DNA of 64,000 nucleotides from positions 1 to 64,000 of the forward strand of contig NZ_LGHZ01000006.1 of NCBI RefSeq assembly GCF_001266615.1, given 5' to 3'. The number at the start of each line of letters is the position of its first letter. Within the stretch, counting starts at the first letter, position 1. Source of the DNA: Kluyvera genomosp. 1. GTDB taxonomy: Bacteria; Pseudomonadota; Gammaproteobacteria; Enterobacterales; Enterobacteriaceae. The notes below the pieces were generated by a model that saw only the letters and a program-made list of their open reading frames with translations, had not been told where the DNA came from and did no database searches. Made by a program: the position numbers and the translations under genes. Shown in pieces: positions 7,718 to 18,487 of this stretch.

Positions 7718-8680
7718 CTACCCGCAGATGCGTGAGCACTCATTGTCGATAAGACATTTGAGCGCCTCATCCAGCGTCATGCTTTTACTTTCAGCAATCT
7801 GGCTCAACTTTTTTTGGTATAATTTATTCAATTTCAAAGGTGTTGCTGTATCTTTTATCTTTTTCCTACGGGATTTTTGTTCCCAAGCTTTGCCCAGTTC
7901 TTCGAGCAATATCTTTTTATGCTCTAAAGCACTTCCTAATCCTTGATAATTCAATTTTGCAATACTTCTTCTTTTATTTTCTTTCAGATATCCTAGTTGC
8001 TCGTTACTCCAACCTGTCCAGTTATCAAAGATGGCGATAATAAAATGGTAGCGTTGCTCACAGGAAATAGGTTTGGTATTAATAGCAAGATATTTTTTAT
8101 TCATTTGTTCCCAAACCCACTGGCATTGCCCTTCATTATTCTTGTCCAACCATGAAAACGGATTGAGAAATTGGTTACTGACATTAGCCCATTCATACTC
8201 GATTTCTTTTATAATCTTATCGCGTGAATTCATAGATGAATAAAACACTATGAGAATCTCAATGATTTCCTTTAGTACATCAGGGATGACATCAGTATTT
8301 TTTATTCTTGAAAAATCCAACCCATTAGCCTGATAGCATTTTAATCGTTCTTGACGCTGCGTATTTCTTTCTTTTTCATTCTCCACCCCGCCTTGCGTAT
8401 CAGGATCGTACTGTGACATAAGAAACTTTGTTTCAAACGATTTTTCTCCCCCCATATTTTCGGCAGATAATGTTACTCCGGGATCATATCCAGGAGACAG
8501 AGGCACTAACTCAGACTTTGTGTTTCGAATGTTCCCATTAGCTAAAGAAGCTGTCTTCGTCAGCAAATGAAAGAGAAAGAAATGCATCGCCCTCGGATTT
8601 TTCTTTAGCCACTTCAGACGCCTTGCCTGACTCTGACGTCTTTCCCGCATATCTCGCTCATCGGCCCCACCCGCTCTCAT
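7718..8680 (-). CDS. Hypothetical island protein
   Basis: A 320-residue protein I do not recognise. The N-terminus is strongly basic (RERRQSQARRLKWLKKNPRA). The C-terminal region is basic and helical and ends KLSQIAESKSMTLDEALKCLIDNE, which resembles the tail of small DNA-binding regulators. There is no signal peptide or membrane span. GAGGAGG lies just before the ATG; a second ATG 30 bases in (8650) is possible. Composition is AT-rich compared with the core genome. It lies at the head of the minus-strand block, divergent from alpA across a 648-base spacer. Confidence 0.6.
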   Translation of the reverse strand: MRAGGADERDMRERRQSQARRLKWLKKNPRAMHFFLFHLLTKTASLANGNIRNTKSELVPLSPGYDPGVTLSAENMGGEKSFETKFLMSQYDPDTQGGVENEKERNTQRQERLKCYQANGLDFSRIKNTDVIPDVLKEIIEILIVFYSSMNSRDKIIKEIEYEWANVSNQFLNPFSWLDKNNEGQCQWVWEQMNKKYLAINTKPISCEQRYHFIIAIFDNWTGWSNEQLGYLKENKRRSIAKLNYQGLGSALEHKKILLEELGKAWEQKSRRKKIKDTATPLKLNKLYQKKLSQIAESKSMTLDEALKCLIDNECSRICG

Positions 8681-9328
8681 GACCTCCTCCCCTCATCCAA
8701 AACGCTTGTTTTCCATCATTTTCATTCAAGATTAAATGAAGCAATTTAAGATGTAAATCTTACTTTTTTTGAAGGGGAAATAACAATAAAAACACTGTAA
8801 ATTCGTAGTAAAAGTGTAGTGATTATTTTGATTTCAAGGCAATTATATCAATAAGTTATATCATTCAGACTCAATCAATCATACCGAAAATACATATGAT
8901 TACTTATAGAATCTATGAAACCACCACCGATGATGCTCTACATAAACTCTTCGTCAGATGTTGCTGTCGTCCCCTCAACTATCAAATCGCTTCGACCCGC
9001 CAAAAAACCATCAAGTACAAAAGCAGTTTTTTTCACTCCTACACATAGCGGTCCCTTGAGATTAAATGTCAAAAACCTCGCGTAATGCAGTGCTCAATGG
9101 CAGCTTATAGATTGGTATGTAGTAGCGTTCAGGGAACTCGATAGCTGATAGAAAGCGGATCGTTATGATGTAGCACTTAGCAATTCAATTTGCCTTTAGG
9201 CCCGTAGTGGCATAGAGGTCAATGACCTTCAACTTTTTTTACAGATTACCGGGTTGGTATGCCGAAGCACGTGGTCGTTATCAAACATCGCGAGTCTGGC
9301 TTACCTTTCTTAACCGGAGAATCGAATA
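8681..9328. other. AT-rich divergent spacer before alpA
   Basis: 648 bases with no gene between the minus-strand block and alpA. It is AT-rich, with a small palindrome GGTCAATGACC at 9213-9223, and would hold both divergent promoters. No clear replication origin repeats were found by eye. Confidence 0.5.
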
Positions 9329-9535
9329 ATGAACACCCATACATCTCTTTTAGAAGACCAGTTTGTCAATATGGCATATATCACCAGTCTGACGGGCTTA
9401 ACGGACAAGTGGTTCTACAAGCTAATTAAAGATGATGTTTTCCCAAAACCAATAAAAATGGGCCGTAGCTCCCGCTGGCTAAAAAGCGAAGTTGAATCCT
9501 GGCTCCAGGAACGTATTAACCAATCCCGTAAATAA
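9329..9535 (+). CDS. alpA: AlpA-family transcriptional regulator
   Basis: A 68-residue AlpA/MerR-like winged-helix protein: the helix-turn-helix is AYITSLTGLTDKWFYKLIKD, then FPKPIKMGRSSRWLKSEVESWL, the family hallmark. In CP4-57, AlpA activates integrase transcription and excision; in P4-type elements the homologue (Vis) also acts as excisionase. It begins the plus-strand block and is probably the island's excision/regulation factor. A GGAGAA sequence precedes the start at good spacing. Confidence 0.9.
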   Translation: MNTHTSLLEDQFVNMAYITSLTGLTDKWFYKLIKDDVFPKPIKMGRSSRWLKSEVESWLQERINQSRK

Positions 9536-9630
9536 CCTCAATCCAAACTAACGTTGCAGTACGAAGATAGTTATCCGGCTCCCCGGAGATTTTCTGCTGC
9601 CTGTAATTTAAGCCAGAAGGAATATAAACG

Positions 9631-10227
9631 ATGAAAGGCTATAAACCGCGTTACGAAGAACTTCAAAAATGCTACCAGACCTGGTTGACTGATTTTACGA
9701 AGCTGACTGTCCGGCAGGGAATGTGCCATCAAAACATATATCACTATCATAGCCTGACGGTTGGCTGTCTAAATTTTCATGGTAAAGAAGCTGTTATTGC
9801 TATTGTGCCCCACTGGCTACACCGGCTTATTTACGGAAAGGGAGCGGCAGCATCATTATCGATAGATGATGACCTGAGCGTAAGCTTATTAACGCAGGAA
9901 CACCTGTTGGCCCATCATCCCATGCTTGAAGGCGTTCTGCTTTCCGAATGCGTCCGTTTAAAACAGCGTTCACTTGCAAATAAGCTCACCAGTCTGTTTC
10001 AGCAGTTTAGAGGGACTGAGCTCCGTCTAAAGCTTGTATGGCTATGCTGGTACGATTTGATGTTGGGCAACTGTCTTGCTGATTGGGTTGAAAGTTTAAA
10101 ATTCAAAACAAGCGAGGAGGTAAATAGCTGGGTCAATGACCGTCAGGCTGAGAACCACATGCTTACCAGCAAGATGGATGAGTACGTCTGCTTTGCATAC
10201 CGCACTGTACTCGATCCGCTGATTTGA
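9631..10227 (+). CDS. Hypothetical protein between AlpA and Gp2-like genes
   Basis: A 198-residue protein I cannot assign. It is soluble-looking, rich in leucine, histidine and tryptophan (IYHYHSLTVGCLNFHGKEAV, WLCWYDLMLGNCLADWV), without signal peptide or clear motif. AGAAGGAA precedes the ATG at a suitable distance. It lies 95 bases after alpA and 209 before the HUH-like gene on the same strand, so it may belong to the same maintenance or replication module. Confidence 0.65.
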   Translation: MKGYKPRYEELQKCYQTWLTDFTKLTVRQGMCHQNIYHYHSLTVGCLNFHGKEAVIAIVPHWLHRLIYGKGAAASLSIDDDLSVSLLTQEHLLAHHPMLEGVLLSECVRLKQRSLANKLTSLFQQFRGTELRLKLVWLCWYDLMLGNCLADWVESLKFKTSEEVNSWVNDRQAENHMLTSKMDEYVCFAYRTVLDPLI

Positions 10228-10436
10228 GCCTCAAGCCTTGTTCTGTAAGGGCTAAGAAATGTTCAGGGAGTTAAAATTAATATCGGTTAATTAATATAAT
10301 TAATAGGCACTCCCTTTTTATATTCCTCTTAACCCTGTCTACAGATCTGCCCATTAATAATCCATCCCTCAGCTCATTGCCGCGGGAGTATCCTCCTCTA
10401 CATGGCTGTTCCAAGCAGCAGTCAGGAAATAACCAC

Positions 10437-11015
10437 ATGAATATTGAACGATCCTGGACACCAGACTGGTTTCTGGAGTCTGTCTTGAACTGGCATACGG
10501 ATAATATGATCAACCGGTATGCTTGCCTGCGGGCTATTCGAATAGACTTGTTCTACAAAAATGGAACGCCTAGATATGCACAACCTGGACACCACCAACT
10601 GGAACTGGATATCCACTTGTTAATGAAAAACATGATGAGTCTGCGGGCCGTAGTAGGTTATTTCTGGGTCATAGAGTGGACTGAGGATCACCGCTACCAC
10701 GCCCATGCAGTCTTCTGGTTAGATGGTAATCGGACCCAGATAACTTATCCATGGGCTGCGAAAGCGGGCGAGCTATGGAGCAACATTACAGACAGGGAAG
10801 GCTGGCATCACCGTTGCGAGTACAAGGAACACTATCGAGCAAATATCAATATCCCTGTTCACTACAACGATCCTGGAAGTATTACCAACATACGGCAGGT
10901 ACTCGCCTATATGACAAAAATCCAACAGAAGGAGGGGTTGCTACTCCACGGCTGCAATGAAGTACCTGAGCGTCCACTGACAGGTCGTCCACGACTTCCC
11001 CTGCAACTCAACTGA
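10437..11015 (+). CDS. Inovirus Gp2 / YagK-YfjJ family HUH-motif protein
   Basis: A 192-residue protein of the inovirus-type Gp2 / YagK-YfjJ family. It carries an HUH signature, H88-A-H90 within RYHAHAVFWLDG, and a Y158-M-T-K161 motif downstream, the arrangement of rolling-circle nicking enzymes (Y for DNA cleavage, HxH for metal). I start at the ATG at 10437, preceded by AGGA at nine bases, rather than the frame's earlier codon at 10377. It may act in replication or transfer of the element. Catalysis is inferred from the motifs; the size is small but usual for this family. Confidence 0.75.
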   Translation: MNIERSWTPDWFLESVLNWHTDNMINRYACLRAIRIDLFYKNGTPRYAQPGHHQLELDIHLLMKNMMSLRAVVGYFWVIEWTEDHRYHAHAVFWLDGNRTQITYPWAAKAGELWSNITDREGWHHRCEYKEHYRANINIPVHYNDPGSITNIRQVLAYMTKIQQKEGLLLHGCNEVPERPLTGRPRLPLQLN

Positions 11016-11274
11016 ACAGGTATGCAGGTTTATCTGCTGCAGGATACGCTCTAATGCCCAATACGGCAGACCAGAAAACGATTGCTGCAGCACAGCAAAT
11101 AATCAAATTTTACTAATGCACACAGATAGAGGTAACTGGCATAGCCTTTTTGTCATCGTGAAACCACTTATCGGAAGAGTCATAACTGGATCTGATATAG
11201 ATACAGTCGTTGTGAACAAATTGCGGTAAAATCTCGTCAACAGCAGTTGCTAAGAATCGAACACAGGATAAAAA

Positions 11275-12831
11275 ATGACAAGCTTTCAACAGCGTGCAGA
11301 ACTACATCGCCAAATCTGGGCTATCGCCAACGATGTCAGAGGCTCGGTAGATGGATGGGACTTTAAGCAGTATGTCCTTGGTGCACTTTTCTACCGCTTT
11401 ATCAGTGAAAACTTCTCCAGTTACATCGAAGCTGGTGATGACAGCATCCACTATGCTGCGCTTGATGACAGTATCATTACCGATGACATCAAAGATGATG
11501 CCATCAAAACCAAAGGCTATTTCATTTACCCGAGCCAGCTATTCTGCAACGTTGCAGCTAAAGCCAATACCAACGACAGGCTGAATGCTGATTTAAACAG
11601 CATTTTTGTCGCCATTGAAAGTTCAGCTTATGGCTATCCATCTGAAGCCGATATCAAAGGCCTGTTTGCTGATTTTGACACCACCAGTAACCGTCTGGGT
11701 AACACGGTAAAAGACAAAAATAGCCGTCTGGCCGCCGTGCTGAAAGGTGTAGAAGGTTTAAAACTGGGTAACTTTAATGACCACCAGATTGACCTGTTCG
11801 GTGATGCGTACGAGTTCCTGATTTCTAACTATGCGGCAAATGCAGGTAAATCAGGCGGAGAGTTCTTCACACCACAGCACGTTTCAAAACTGATTGCACA
11901 ACTAGCAATGCACGGTCAGACCCACGTTAACAAAATCTACGACCCGGCAGCAGGCTCGGGCTCACTGCTGCTGCAGGCGAAGAAACATTTTGATAACCAC
12001 ATCATCGAAGAAGGTTTCTTTGGTCAGGAAATAAACCATACGACGTTCAACCTGGCGCGTATGAACATGTTTCTGCACAACATCAACTACGACAAATTTG
12101 ATATCAGGTTGGGTAATACCCTAACTGAACCACACTTTGGCGATGAAAAGCCGTTTGATGCGATTGTTTCTAACCCGCCGTATTCGGTGAAATGGATTGG
12201 CAGTGACGACCCGACGTTGATAAACGATGAGCGTTTTGCTCCGGCAGGTGTGCTGGCTCCAAAATCAAAAGCTGACTTTGCGTTTGTGCTTCATGCGCTG
12301 AACTATCTTTCCGCCAAAGGCCGGGCGGCGATTGTCTGCTTCCCGGGGATCTTCTACCGTGGCGGTGCAGAGCAGAAAATCCGTCAGTATCTGGTTGATA
12401 ACAACTATGTTGAGACGGTGATTTCTCTCGCCCCGAACTTGTTCTTCGGCACCACCATTGCCGTCAATATTCTTGTGCTGTCAAAGCACAAAACCGATAC
12501 CAGCGTGCAATTTATTGATGCCAGTGGGCTGTTTAAGAAAGAAACCAATAACAACATTCTCACCGATGCCCATATCGCTCAGATCATGCAGGTGTTCAGT
12601 AGCAAATCAGATGTTGACCATCTGGCAAAATCAGTGCCCTTTGAAAGAGTGGCCGGGAATGAATACAACCTTTCTGTCAGCAGCTACGTGGAAGCGAAAG
12701 ACACCCGTGAAATCGTCGATATTACGGAACTGAATGCTGAATTGAAAACTATCGTCAGCAAAATCGACCAGTTACGCAAAGACATTGATGCGATTGTGGC
12801 TGAGATTGAAGGTGGCGAGGAGCAGAAATGA
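11275..12831 (+). CDS. hsdM: Type I restriction-modification methyltransferase subunit HsdM
   Basis: A 518-residue N6-adenine methyltransferase subunit. After the N-terminal helical domain comes the SAM-binding motif DPAAGSGS at 223-230 and the catalytic motif NPPY at 300-303. HsdM2S methylates host DNA; with HsdR it forms the restriction complex. The length and the company of prrC point to the type IC family (EcoR124I, EcoprrI). The stop overlaps the hsdS start by four bases (ATGA), so M and S are translationally coupled. The 259-base spacer upstream should hold the promoter. Confidence 0.96.
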   Translation: MTSFQQRAELHRQIWAIANDVRGSVDGWDFKQYVLGALFYRFISENFSSYIEAGDDSIHYAALDDSIITDDIKDDAIKTKGYFIYPSQLFCNVAAKANTNDRLNADLNSIFVAIESSAYGYPSEADIKGLFADFDTTSNRLGNTVKDKNSRLAAVLKGVEGLKLGNFNDHQIDLFGDAYEFLISNYAANAGKSGGEFFTPQHVSKLIAQLAMHGQTHVNKIYDPAAGSGSLLLQAKKHFDNHIIEEGFFGQEINHTTFNLARMNMFLHNINYDKFDIRLGNTLTEPHFGDEKPFDAIVSNPPYSVKWIGSDDPTLINDERFAPAGVLAPKSKADFAFVLHALNYLSAKGRAAIVCFPGIFYRGGAEQKIRQYLVDNNYVETVISLAPNLFFGTTIAVNILVLSKHKTDTSVQFIDASGLFKKETNNNILTDAHIAQIMQVFSSKSDVDHLAKSVPFERVAGNEYNLSVSSYVEAKDTREIVDITELNAELKTIVSKIDQLRKDIDAIVAEIEGGEEQK

Positions 12832-13934
12832 GCGAACTGAGTTATCTTGAAAAACTGCTAGATGGGGTTGATGTTGAGTGGAAGCGTTTAGGTGATGTGG
12901 CTCGCATCAAAAACGGCAAGGATCACAAGGCGCTTGGCGAAGGCGAATTTCCGGTTTACGGTTCAGGTGGAATTATGCGATACGCAGACACCTACGCCTA
13001 CAACAAACCTTCTGTTTTAATTCCGAGAAAGGGCTCGCTTGGTAATCTATTTTTCGTTGATGTTCCGTTCTGGACTGTTGACACCATTTTTTATACGGAA
13101 ATTGATGAAGCACAAATTTGCCCAAAGTATCTTTACTACTTCTTGACGACGGTAGGTCTTGGCGAAATGAACCAAGCAGGTGGCGTGCCAAGCCAGACAC
13201 AATCAGTTTTAAATAAGCTGAAAATCCCTATCCCCTGCCCGGACACTCCAGAAAAATCCCTTGCCATCCAGTCTGAAATCATCCGGATTCTGGATACGTT
13301 TACTGCACTTACCGCTGAGCTTACCGCTGAGCTTAGCATGCGTAAAAAGCAGTACAACTACTATCGCGACAAGTTGCTGGACTTTAAGGAAAGTGAATAC
13401 GTCAAGGAAATGACATTAGGTGATATTTATGATTTTCAGTATGGAACAGGTAATACGATCCCTAAATCTGGAGGGCAATACCCAGTTTATGGCAGCAATG
13501 GGATTGTCGGCACTCATGATAAATATAATAGCGAAGATTCGCCGGTTATTGGCCATATAGGTGCTTACGCAGGCATTGTTAATTGGGGTAAAGGCAAGCA
13601 TTTTGTTACGTATAATGGCGTCATTTGTAAACATAAATCGACAGAAGTTTTACCGCAATTTGCATACTATTTATTACTGTTACAAGATTTTGGTTCTAAA
13701 TCTAACAGTGCCTCACAGCCGTTTGTTTCATATCACATACTGAAAGCTCCTGTTGTATTAGTTCCCCCTTTAGATGAACAAACTCGTATCGTCACAGTTC
13801 TCGACAAATTTGAGACATTAGCAAACTCTATCAGCGAAGGCCTTCCTCGCGAAATTGAACTGCGACAAAAGCAGTACGAATATTATCGAGACATGCTTTT
13901 TAGCTTCCCGAAGCCGGAAGTGGCAGAGGCATAA
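12828..13934 (+). CDS. hsdS: Type I specificity subunit HsdS
   Basis: A 368-residue specificity subunit with two target-recognition domains, about residues 14-150 and 190-340, each followed by a conserved helix ([16 protein letters not shown] and [16 protein letters not shown]). The central spacer contains two tandem TAEL repeats, as in EcoR124I, which set the distance between the two half-sites. The recognition sequence cannot be read from here. It is coupled to hsdM by an ATGA overlap; prrC begins one base after its stop. Confidence 0.95.
   Translation: MSELSYLEKLLDGVDVEWKRLGDVARIKNGKDHKALGEGEFPVYGSGGIMRYADTYAYNKPSVLIPRKGSLGNLFFVDVPFWTVDTIFYTEIDEAQICPKYLYYFLTTVGLGEMNQAGGVPSQTQSVLNKLKIPIPCPDTPEKSLAIQSEIIRILDTFTALTAELTAELSMRKKQYNYYRDKLLDFKESEYVKEMTLGDIYDFQYGTGNTIPKSGGQYPVYGSNGIVGTHDKYNSEDSPVIGHIGAYAGIVNWGKGKHFVTYNGVICKHKSTEVLPQFAYYLLLLQDFGSKSNSASQPFVSYHILKAPVVLVPPLDEQTRIVTVLDKFETLANSISEGLPREIELRQKQYEYYRDMLFSFPKPEVAEA
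13311..13334 (+). repeat. Two 12-bp TAEL-coding repeats in hsdS
   Basis: The 12-mer ACCGCTGAGCTT occurs twice in tandem, encoding TAEL-TAEL in the helix linking the two recognition domains. In the EcoR124 family, going from two to three such repeats lengthens the non-specific spacer of the target by one base. Slippage here could change specificity. Confidence 0.9.
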
Positions 13935-13935
13935 C

Positions 13936-15126
13936 ATGAGCAAGACACTCTCAGAGATAGCCCAACAACTGAGTTCGCCCAGGAAAACCAAAAAAACTGT
14001 CACCAAGGAAGTAGAGCAGATTAAGTCTGTACCAAAGGTGCAGTTAATCTACGCTTTCAATGGCACGGGTAAGACACGTCTTTCCCGGGATTTCAAGCAA
14101 CTGATTGCGTCCAAAGTAAATAACGCAGAAGATGAAGACGAAGCTGAGCAGTCCGAGTCGTCGCACAAAAAAATCCTCTATTACAATGCATTCACCGAGG
14201 ACTTGTTTTATTGGGATAACGATCTGCAAGAAGACGCAGAACCGAAGCTGAAGGTGCAGCCTAATTCCTATACAAACTGGTTGCTGACATTGCTAAAAGA
14301 TTTGGGGCAGGATGGCAATATCGTCCGTTATTTCCAGCGCTATGCGAACGACAAGCTAACGCCACACTTCAATCCAGATTTTACAGAAGTTACTTTTTCC
14401 ATGGAGCGCGGCAACGATGAACGTTCCGCCCATATCAAGTTATCTAAAGGCGAAGAGAGCAACTTCATCTGGAGTGTTTTTTACACCTTGCTGGATCAAG
14501 TCGTCACAATTCTCAATGTCGCCGATCCGGATGTACGTGAGAACCGAGAGTTTGATCAACTGGAATATGTATTCATTGATGATCCCGTTAGCTCCCTTGA
14601 TGATAACCATTTGATTGAATTAGCAGTCAATCTTGCAGGGCTGATCAAATCCAGTGAATCCGATTTGAAGTTCATTATCACGACGCATAATCCACTATTT
14701 TATAATGTGCTTTTCAATGAGCTGAACGGAAAAGCTTGTTACATGTTGGAGAGTTTTGAGGATGGTACATTTGCCCTCACAGAAAAACATGGCGACTCTA
14801 ACAAGAGTTTTTCCTATCATCTCCACCTAAAGCAAACCATCGAACAGGCTATTGTTAATAACAACGTGGAAAGATATCACTTCACGTTACTGCGCAATCT
14901 GTATGAGAAAACGGCCAGTTTTTTGGGCTACCCTAGATGGTCCCTACTTTTACCCGACGACAAAGAACTCTATTTGAATAGAATTATGCAGTTCACAAGT
15001 CACTGTACGCTATCGAATGAAGCCGTTGCAGAACCAACGCCAGCGGAGAAAGCAACAGTCAAACTGTTGCTCGAACACTTGAAAGATAACTATAACTTCT
15101 GGCAGCAGGAACAAAAAAATGGTTGA
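13936..15126 (+). CDS. prrC: Anticodon nuclease PrrC
   Basis: A 396-residue protein, the length of E. coli EcoPrrC. The N-terminal ABC-type ATPase has a Walker A-like FNGTGKT (41-47), a signature-like LSKGEES (169-175), a Walker [14 protein letters not shown] (211-223) and an H-loop TTHNP. The C-terminal nuclease carries R320, E324 and H356, the same residues and numbering as the catalytic triad known for EcoPrrC. PrrC is kept silent by its type IC restriction partner and cleaves tRNA-Lys when phage proteins (T4 Stp) disturb that complex. I start at 13936, one base after the hsdS stop; the hsdR start overlaps its end by eight bases. Confidence 0.95.
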   Translation: MSKTLSEIAQQLSSPRKTKKTVTKEVEQIKSVPKVQLIYAFNGTGKTRLSRDFKQLIASKVNNAEDEDEAEQSESSHKKILYYNAFTEDLFYWDNDLQEDAEPKLKVQPNSYTNWLLTLLKDLGQDGNIVRYFQRYANDKLTPHFNPDFTEVTFSMERGNDERSAHIKLSKGEESNFIWSVFYTLLDQVVTILNVADPDVRENREFDQLEYVFIDDPVSSLDDNHLIELAVNLAGLIKSSESDLKFIITTHNPLFYNVLFNELNGKACYMLESFEDGTFALTEKHGDSNKSFSYHLHLKQTIEQAIVNNNVERYHFTLLRNLYEKTASFLGYPRWSLLLPDDKELYLNRIMQFTSHCTLSNEAVAEPTPAEKATVKLLLEHLKDNYNFWQQEQKNG

Positions 15127-18100
15127 TTGTACCAAGCCAATTGCTGAGTCCAATAATTTTATCATTTTGGACAAATACAACCCGGACTGGAAGATTACCG
15201 AGAGCTACCAGAGCGAAGGTGATCTGGAGCGTGAGCTGATTCAGGATTTAGTTAACCAGGGCTATGAATACCTGCCAACCCTGAACAACACCAAGGCTAT
15301 GCTCGCCAATGTCAGGGAACAGTTGCAAAGCCTTAACAATGTGGAGTTCCTGGAGGCTGAATGGCGTCGCTTTGTAGAAACCTGGATGGACAAGCCCAGC
15401 GATGGCGTTGTCGAAAAGGCCCGCAAAATTCATGATGATTATGTTCATGATTTCGTCTTCGACGATGGCCGTATTCAGAATATCTATCTGCTGGATAGAA
15501 AAAACGTCCTTCGCAATAAAGTGCAGGTCATCAAGCAGTTTGAACAAGCAGGCACGCATGCCAATCGCTACGATGTCACCATTCTGGTCAATGGCCTGCC
15601 GCTGGTACAAATTGAATTGAAAAAACGCGGTGTCGCTATACGTGAAGCCTTCAATCAGATACACCGTTACAGCAAGGAAAGCTTTAACAGTGACAATTCT
15701 CTGTTTAAGTATCTGCAACTGTTTGTTATATCCAACGGCACCGATACCCGTTACTTTGCCAATACCACCAAGCGGGATAAAAACAGTTTTGATTTCTCCA
15801 TGAACTGGGCGAAGTCCGACAACACGTTGATTAAAGACCTGAAGGACTTCACCGCCACGTTTTTCCAGAAGCATACCCTGCTCAATGTGCTGTTTAACTA
15901 CAGCGTGTTTGACAGTAGCCAGACGCTGCTGGTGATGCGCCCCTATCAGATTGCTGCCACCGAGCGAATCCTATGGAAAATTAACAGTTCCTTTACCGCG
16001 AAGAACTGGTCAAAGCCAGAAAGCGGGGGATTTATCTGGCACACTACCGGATCAGGCAAAACCCTGACCAGCTTTAAGGCCGCACGGCTGGCAACCGAAC
16101 TGGACTTTATTGATAAAGTCTTCTTTGTGGTCGACAGGAAAGATCTCGATTACCAGACCATAAAAGAGTATCAGCGCTTCTCGCCGGACAGCGTGAATGG
16201 TTCTGACAATACTGCAGGCCTTAAAAGGAATCTGGATAAAGACGATAATAAAATTATCGTCACTACTATTCAGAAACTGAATAACCTGATGAAGGCGGAA
16301 GCGGACTTGTCCGTCTATCAGCAGCAGGTGGTGTTTATTTTTGATGAATGTCACCGTAGTCAGTTTGGTGAAGCACAGAAGAACTTAAAAAAGAAATTCA
16401 AACGGTATTACCAGTTCGGTTTTACCGGCACGCCCATTTTCCCGCAAAACGCATTAGGGTCGGAAACGACCGCCAGCGTTTTTGGCCGTGAGTTACATTC
16501 TTACGTGATTACCGATGCCATTCGTGATGAAAAGGTGCTGAAGTTTAAGGTGGACTATAACGATGTCCGCCCGCAGTTTAAGGCGCTGGAAACCGAAACC
16601 GACGAGAAAAAACTCAGTGCCGCGGAAAATCAGCAGGCTTTTCTTCACCCGCTGCGCATCCAGGAAATCACACAGTACATACTGAACAACTTCTGCCAGA
16701 AAACACATCGCACTTTCCCTGGTGCCAGAGGTTTTAATGCCATGCTGGCAGTAAGTAGCGTGGATGCGGCAAAAGCGTATTACGCGACGTTTAAAGAGCT
16801 ACAGAAAGAGGTGGCTAATAAATCAGCCAGCTATAAACCGTTGCGGGTGGCAACTATCTTCTCTTTTGCGGCTAATGAAGAACAAAGTGCTATCGGTGAC
16901 ATTACTGATGAAAGCTTTGATACCAGTGCAATGAATAGCAGCGCCAAAGAGTTTCTGGATGCAGCCATTGATGATTATAACGCTCACTTTAAGACGAATT
17001 TCAGCACTGACAGCAACGGTTTTCAAAACTATTACCGTGATTTGGCCCTGCGAGTTAAAAATCAGGACATCGACCTGCTCATTGTGGTGGGAATGTTTTT
17101 AACCGGTTTTGACGCTCCGACGCTGAACACCCTGTTCGTCGATAAAAACCTGCGTTATCACGGCTTGATGCAGGCATTCTCCCGCACCAACCGTATCTTT
17201 GATGCCACCAAGACCTTCGGCAATATAGTGACGTTCAGGGATCTTGAACGCGCAACCATTGATGCTATTACGCTGTTTGGTGATAAGAACACCAAAAATG
17301 TGGTGCTGGAGAAAAGCTATAAAGAGTACATGGAGGGCTTTACTGATATCGTGACAGGTGAGGCTAAGCGCGGCTTTATGGATATTGTGACGACCTTGGA
17401 ACACCAGTTCCCTGATCCGGCTAGCATTGATAGCGAGAAGGGGAAAAAAGCCTTCGTTAAACTGTTTGGTGAATACCTGCGGGCTGAAAATATCCTGCAA
17501 AACTACGACGAATTTGCCATGCTGAAAGATCTGCAAAAAGTCGATATCAGCGATTCCGATGCCGTGGAAACCTTCAAGACAGCGCATTATCTTGACGATG
17601 AAAAGTTTGCCGAATTACAGACCATTCGTCTCCCCACAGAACGTAAGATTCAGGACTATCGTTCAGCCTACAATGATATCCGTGACTGGCAGCGTCGCGA
17701 GAAAGTGGCTAATGACAAGGATAAGTCAACCACTGACTGGGATGATGTCGTGTTTGAAATTGACCTACTGAAATCTCAGGAAATTAACCTGGACTACATT
17801 CTTGGTCTAATTTTTGAACACAACAGGCAGAAGAAAGGTAAAGAGGCACTGACTGAAGAGGTTAGACGGTTAATTCGCTCAAGCCTAGGTAACAGGGCAA
17901 AAGAAGGTCTGATTGTTGACTTTATTCAGCAGACTAACCTTGATGACATGCCGGACAAAGCCAGCATCATTGATGCATTCTTCATTTTTGCTCAGCGTGA
18001 GCAGCTACGTGAAGCTGAAGCGTTGATAAAAGAAGAAAACCTCAATGAAGAGGCAGCGAAGCGCTATATCCGTACATCGTTAAAACGCGAATATGCCACC

Positions 18101-18238
18101 GAAAATGGCACTGAGTTAAACGAGACTTTACCAAAACTTAGTCCGTTAAATCCTCATTACAAAACGAAAAAACAAACCGTTTTTCAGAAATTTGGGGAGT
18201 TTATTGAGAAGTTTAAAGGGGTGGGCGGACAAATTTAG
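15119..18238 (+). CDS. hsdR: Type I restriction endonuclease subunit HsdR
   Basis: A 1039-residue translocase-endonuclease. The N-terminal nuclease has D152, E166 and K168 (in VQIELKK), one position off the known EcoR124I residues D151, E165 and K167, so the site looks intact. The SF2 motor has Walker A TTGSGKT, a DECH box ([12 protein letters not shown]), motif III FTGTP and motif [10 protein letters not shown]. It pumps DNA and cuts unmethylated DNA after collision. The ATG overlaps the end of prrC by eight bases, which makes hsdM-hsdS-prrC-hsdR one unit. Confidence 0.97.
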   Translation: MVDCTKPIAESNNFIILDKYNPDWKITESYQSEGDLERELIQDLVNQGYEYLPTLNNTKAMLANVREQLQSLNNVEFLEAEWRRFVETWMDKPSDGVVEKARKIHDDYVHDFVFDDGRIQNIYLLDRKNVLRNKVQVIKQFEQAGTHANRYDVTILVNGLPLVQIELKKRGVAIREAFNQIHRYSKESFNSDNSLFKYLQLFVISNGTDTRYFANTTKRDKNSFDFSMNWAKSDNTLIKDLKDFTATFFQKHTLLNVLFNYSVFDSSQTLLVMRPYQIAATERILWKINSSFTAKNWSKPESGGFIWHTTGSGKTLTSFKAARLATELDFIDKVFFVVDRKDLDYQTIKEYQRFSPDSVNGSDNTAGLKRNLDKDDNKIIVTTIQKLNNLMKAEADLSVYQQQVVFIFDECHRSQFGEAQKNLKKKFKRYYQFGFTGTPIFPQNALGSETTASVFGRELHSYVITDAIRDEKVLKFKVDYNDVRPQFKALETETDEKKLSAAENQQAFLHPLRIQEITQYILNNFCQKTHRTFPGARGFNAMLAVSSVDAAKAYYATFKELQKEVANKSASYKPLRVATIFSFAANEEQSAIGDITDESFDTSAMNSSAKEFLDAAIDDYNAHFKTNFSTDSNGFQNYYRDLALRVKNQDIDLLIVVGMFLTGFDAPTLNTLFVDKNLRYHGLMQAFSRTNRIFDATKTFGNIVTFRDLERATIDAITLFGDKNTKNVVLEKSYKEYMEGFTDIVTGEAKRGFMDIVTTLEHQFPDPASIDSEKGKKAFVKLFGEYLRAENILQNYDEFAMLKDLQKVDISDSDAVETFKTAHYLDDEKFAELQTIRLPTERKIQDYRSAYNDIRDWQRREKVANDKDKSTTDWDDVVFEIDLLKSQEINLDYILGLIFEHNRQKKGKEALTEEVRRLIRSSLGNRAKEGLIVDFIQQTNLDDMPDKASIIDAFFIFAQREQLREAEALIKEENLNEEAAKRYIRTSLKREYATENGTELNETLPKLSPLNPHYKTKKQTVFQKFGEFIEKFKGVGGQI

Positions 18239-18253
18239 TCGTGGGCACATTGG

Positions 18254-18274
18254 GGGGACAAAATAGTCCCCTTT
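18254..18274 (+). terminator. Terminator of the hsd-prrC operon
   Basis: GGGGAC/GTCCCC stem with a six-base loop followed by TTTG, 16 bases after the hsdR stop. The T-tract is short, so it is of moderate strength. Confidence 0.55.
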
Positions 18275-18487
18275 GATTAAGGATAGCCGTTGCATCGACC
18301 CGTTGAACTCAGAGCGATGAGCGGATATTGGCAATTGCACTGCAACTGATGAATGGATTACTAACGCACCAATGTATGAGCAAACAGATCACAGAGCACA
18401 TCAAGATTGATTATTAATAATTCCAAAAAACATAGATTAAACAAAAAGCTTTAGAATTCCTTCTAAAGCTTATATTTATCCGTAATT

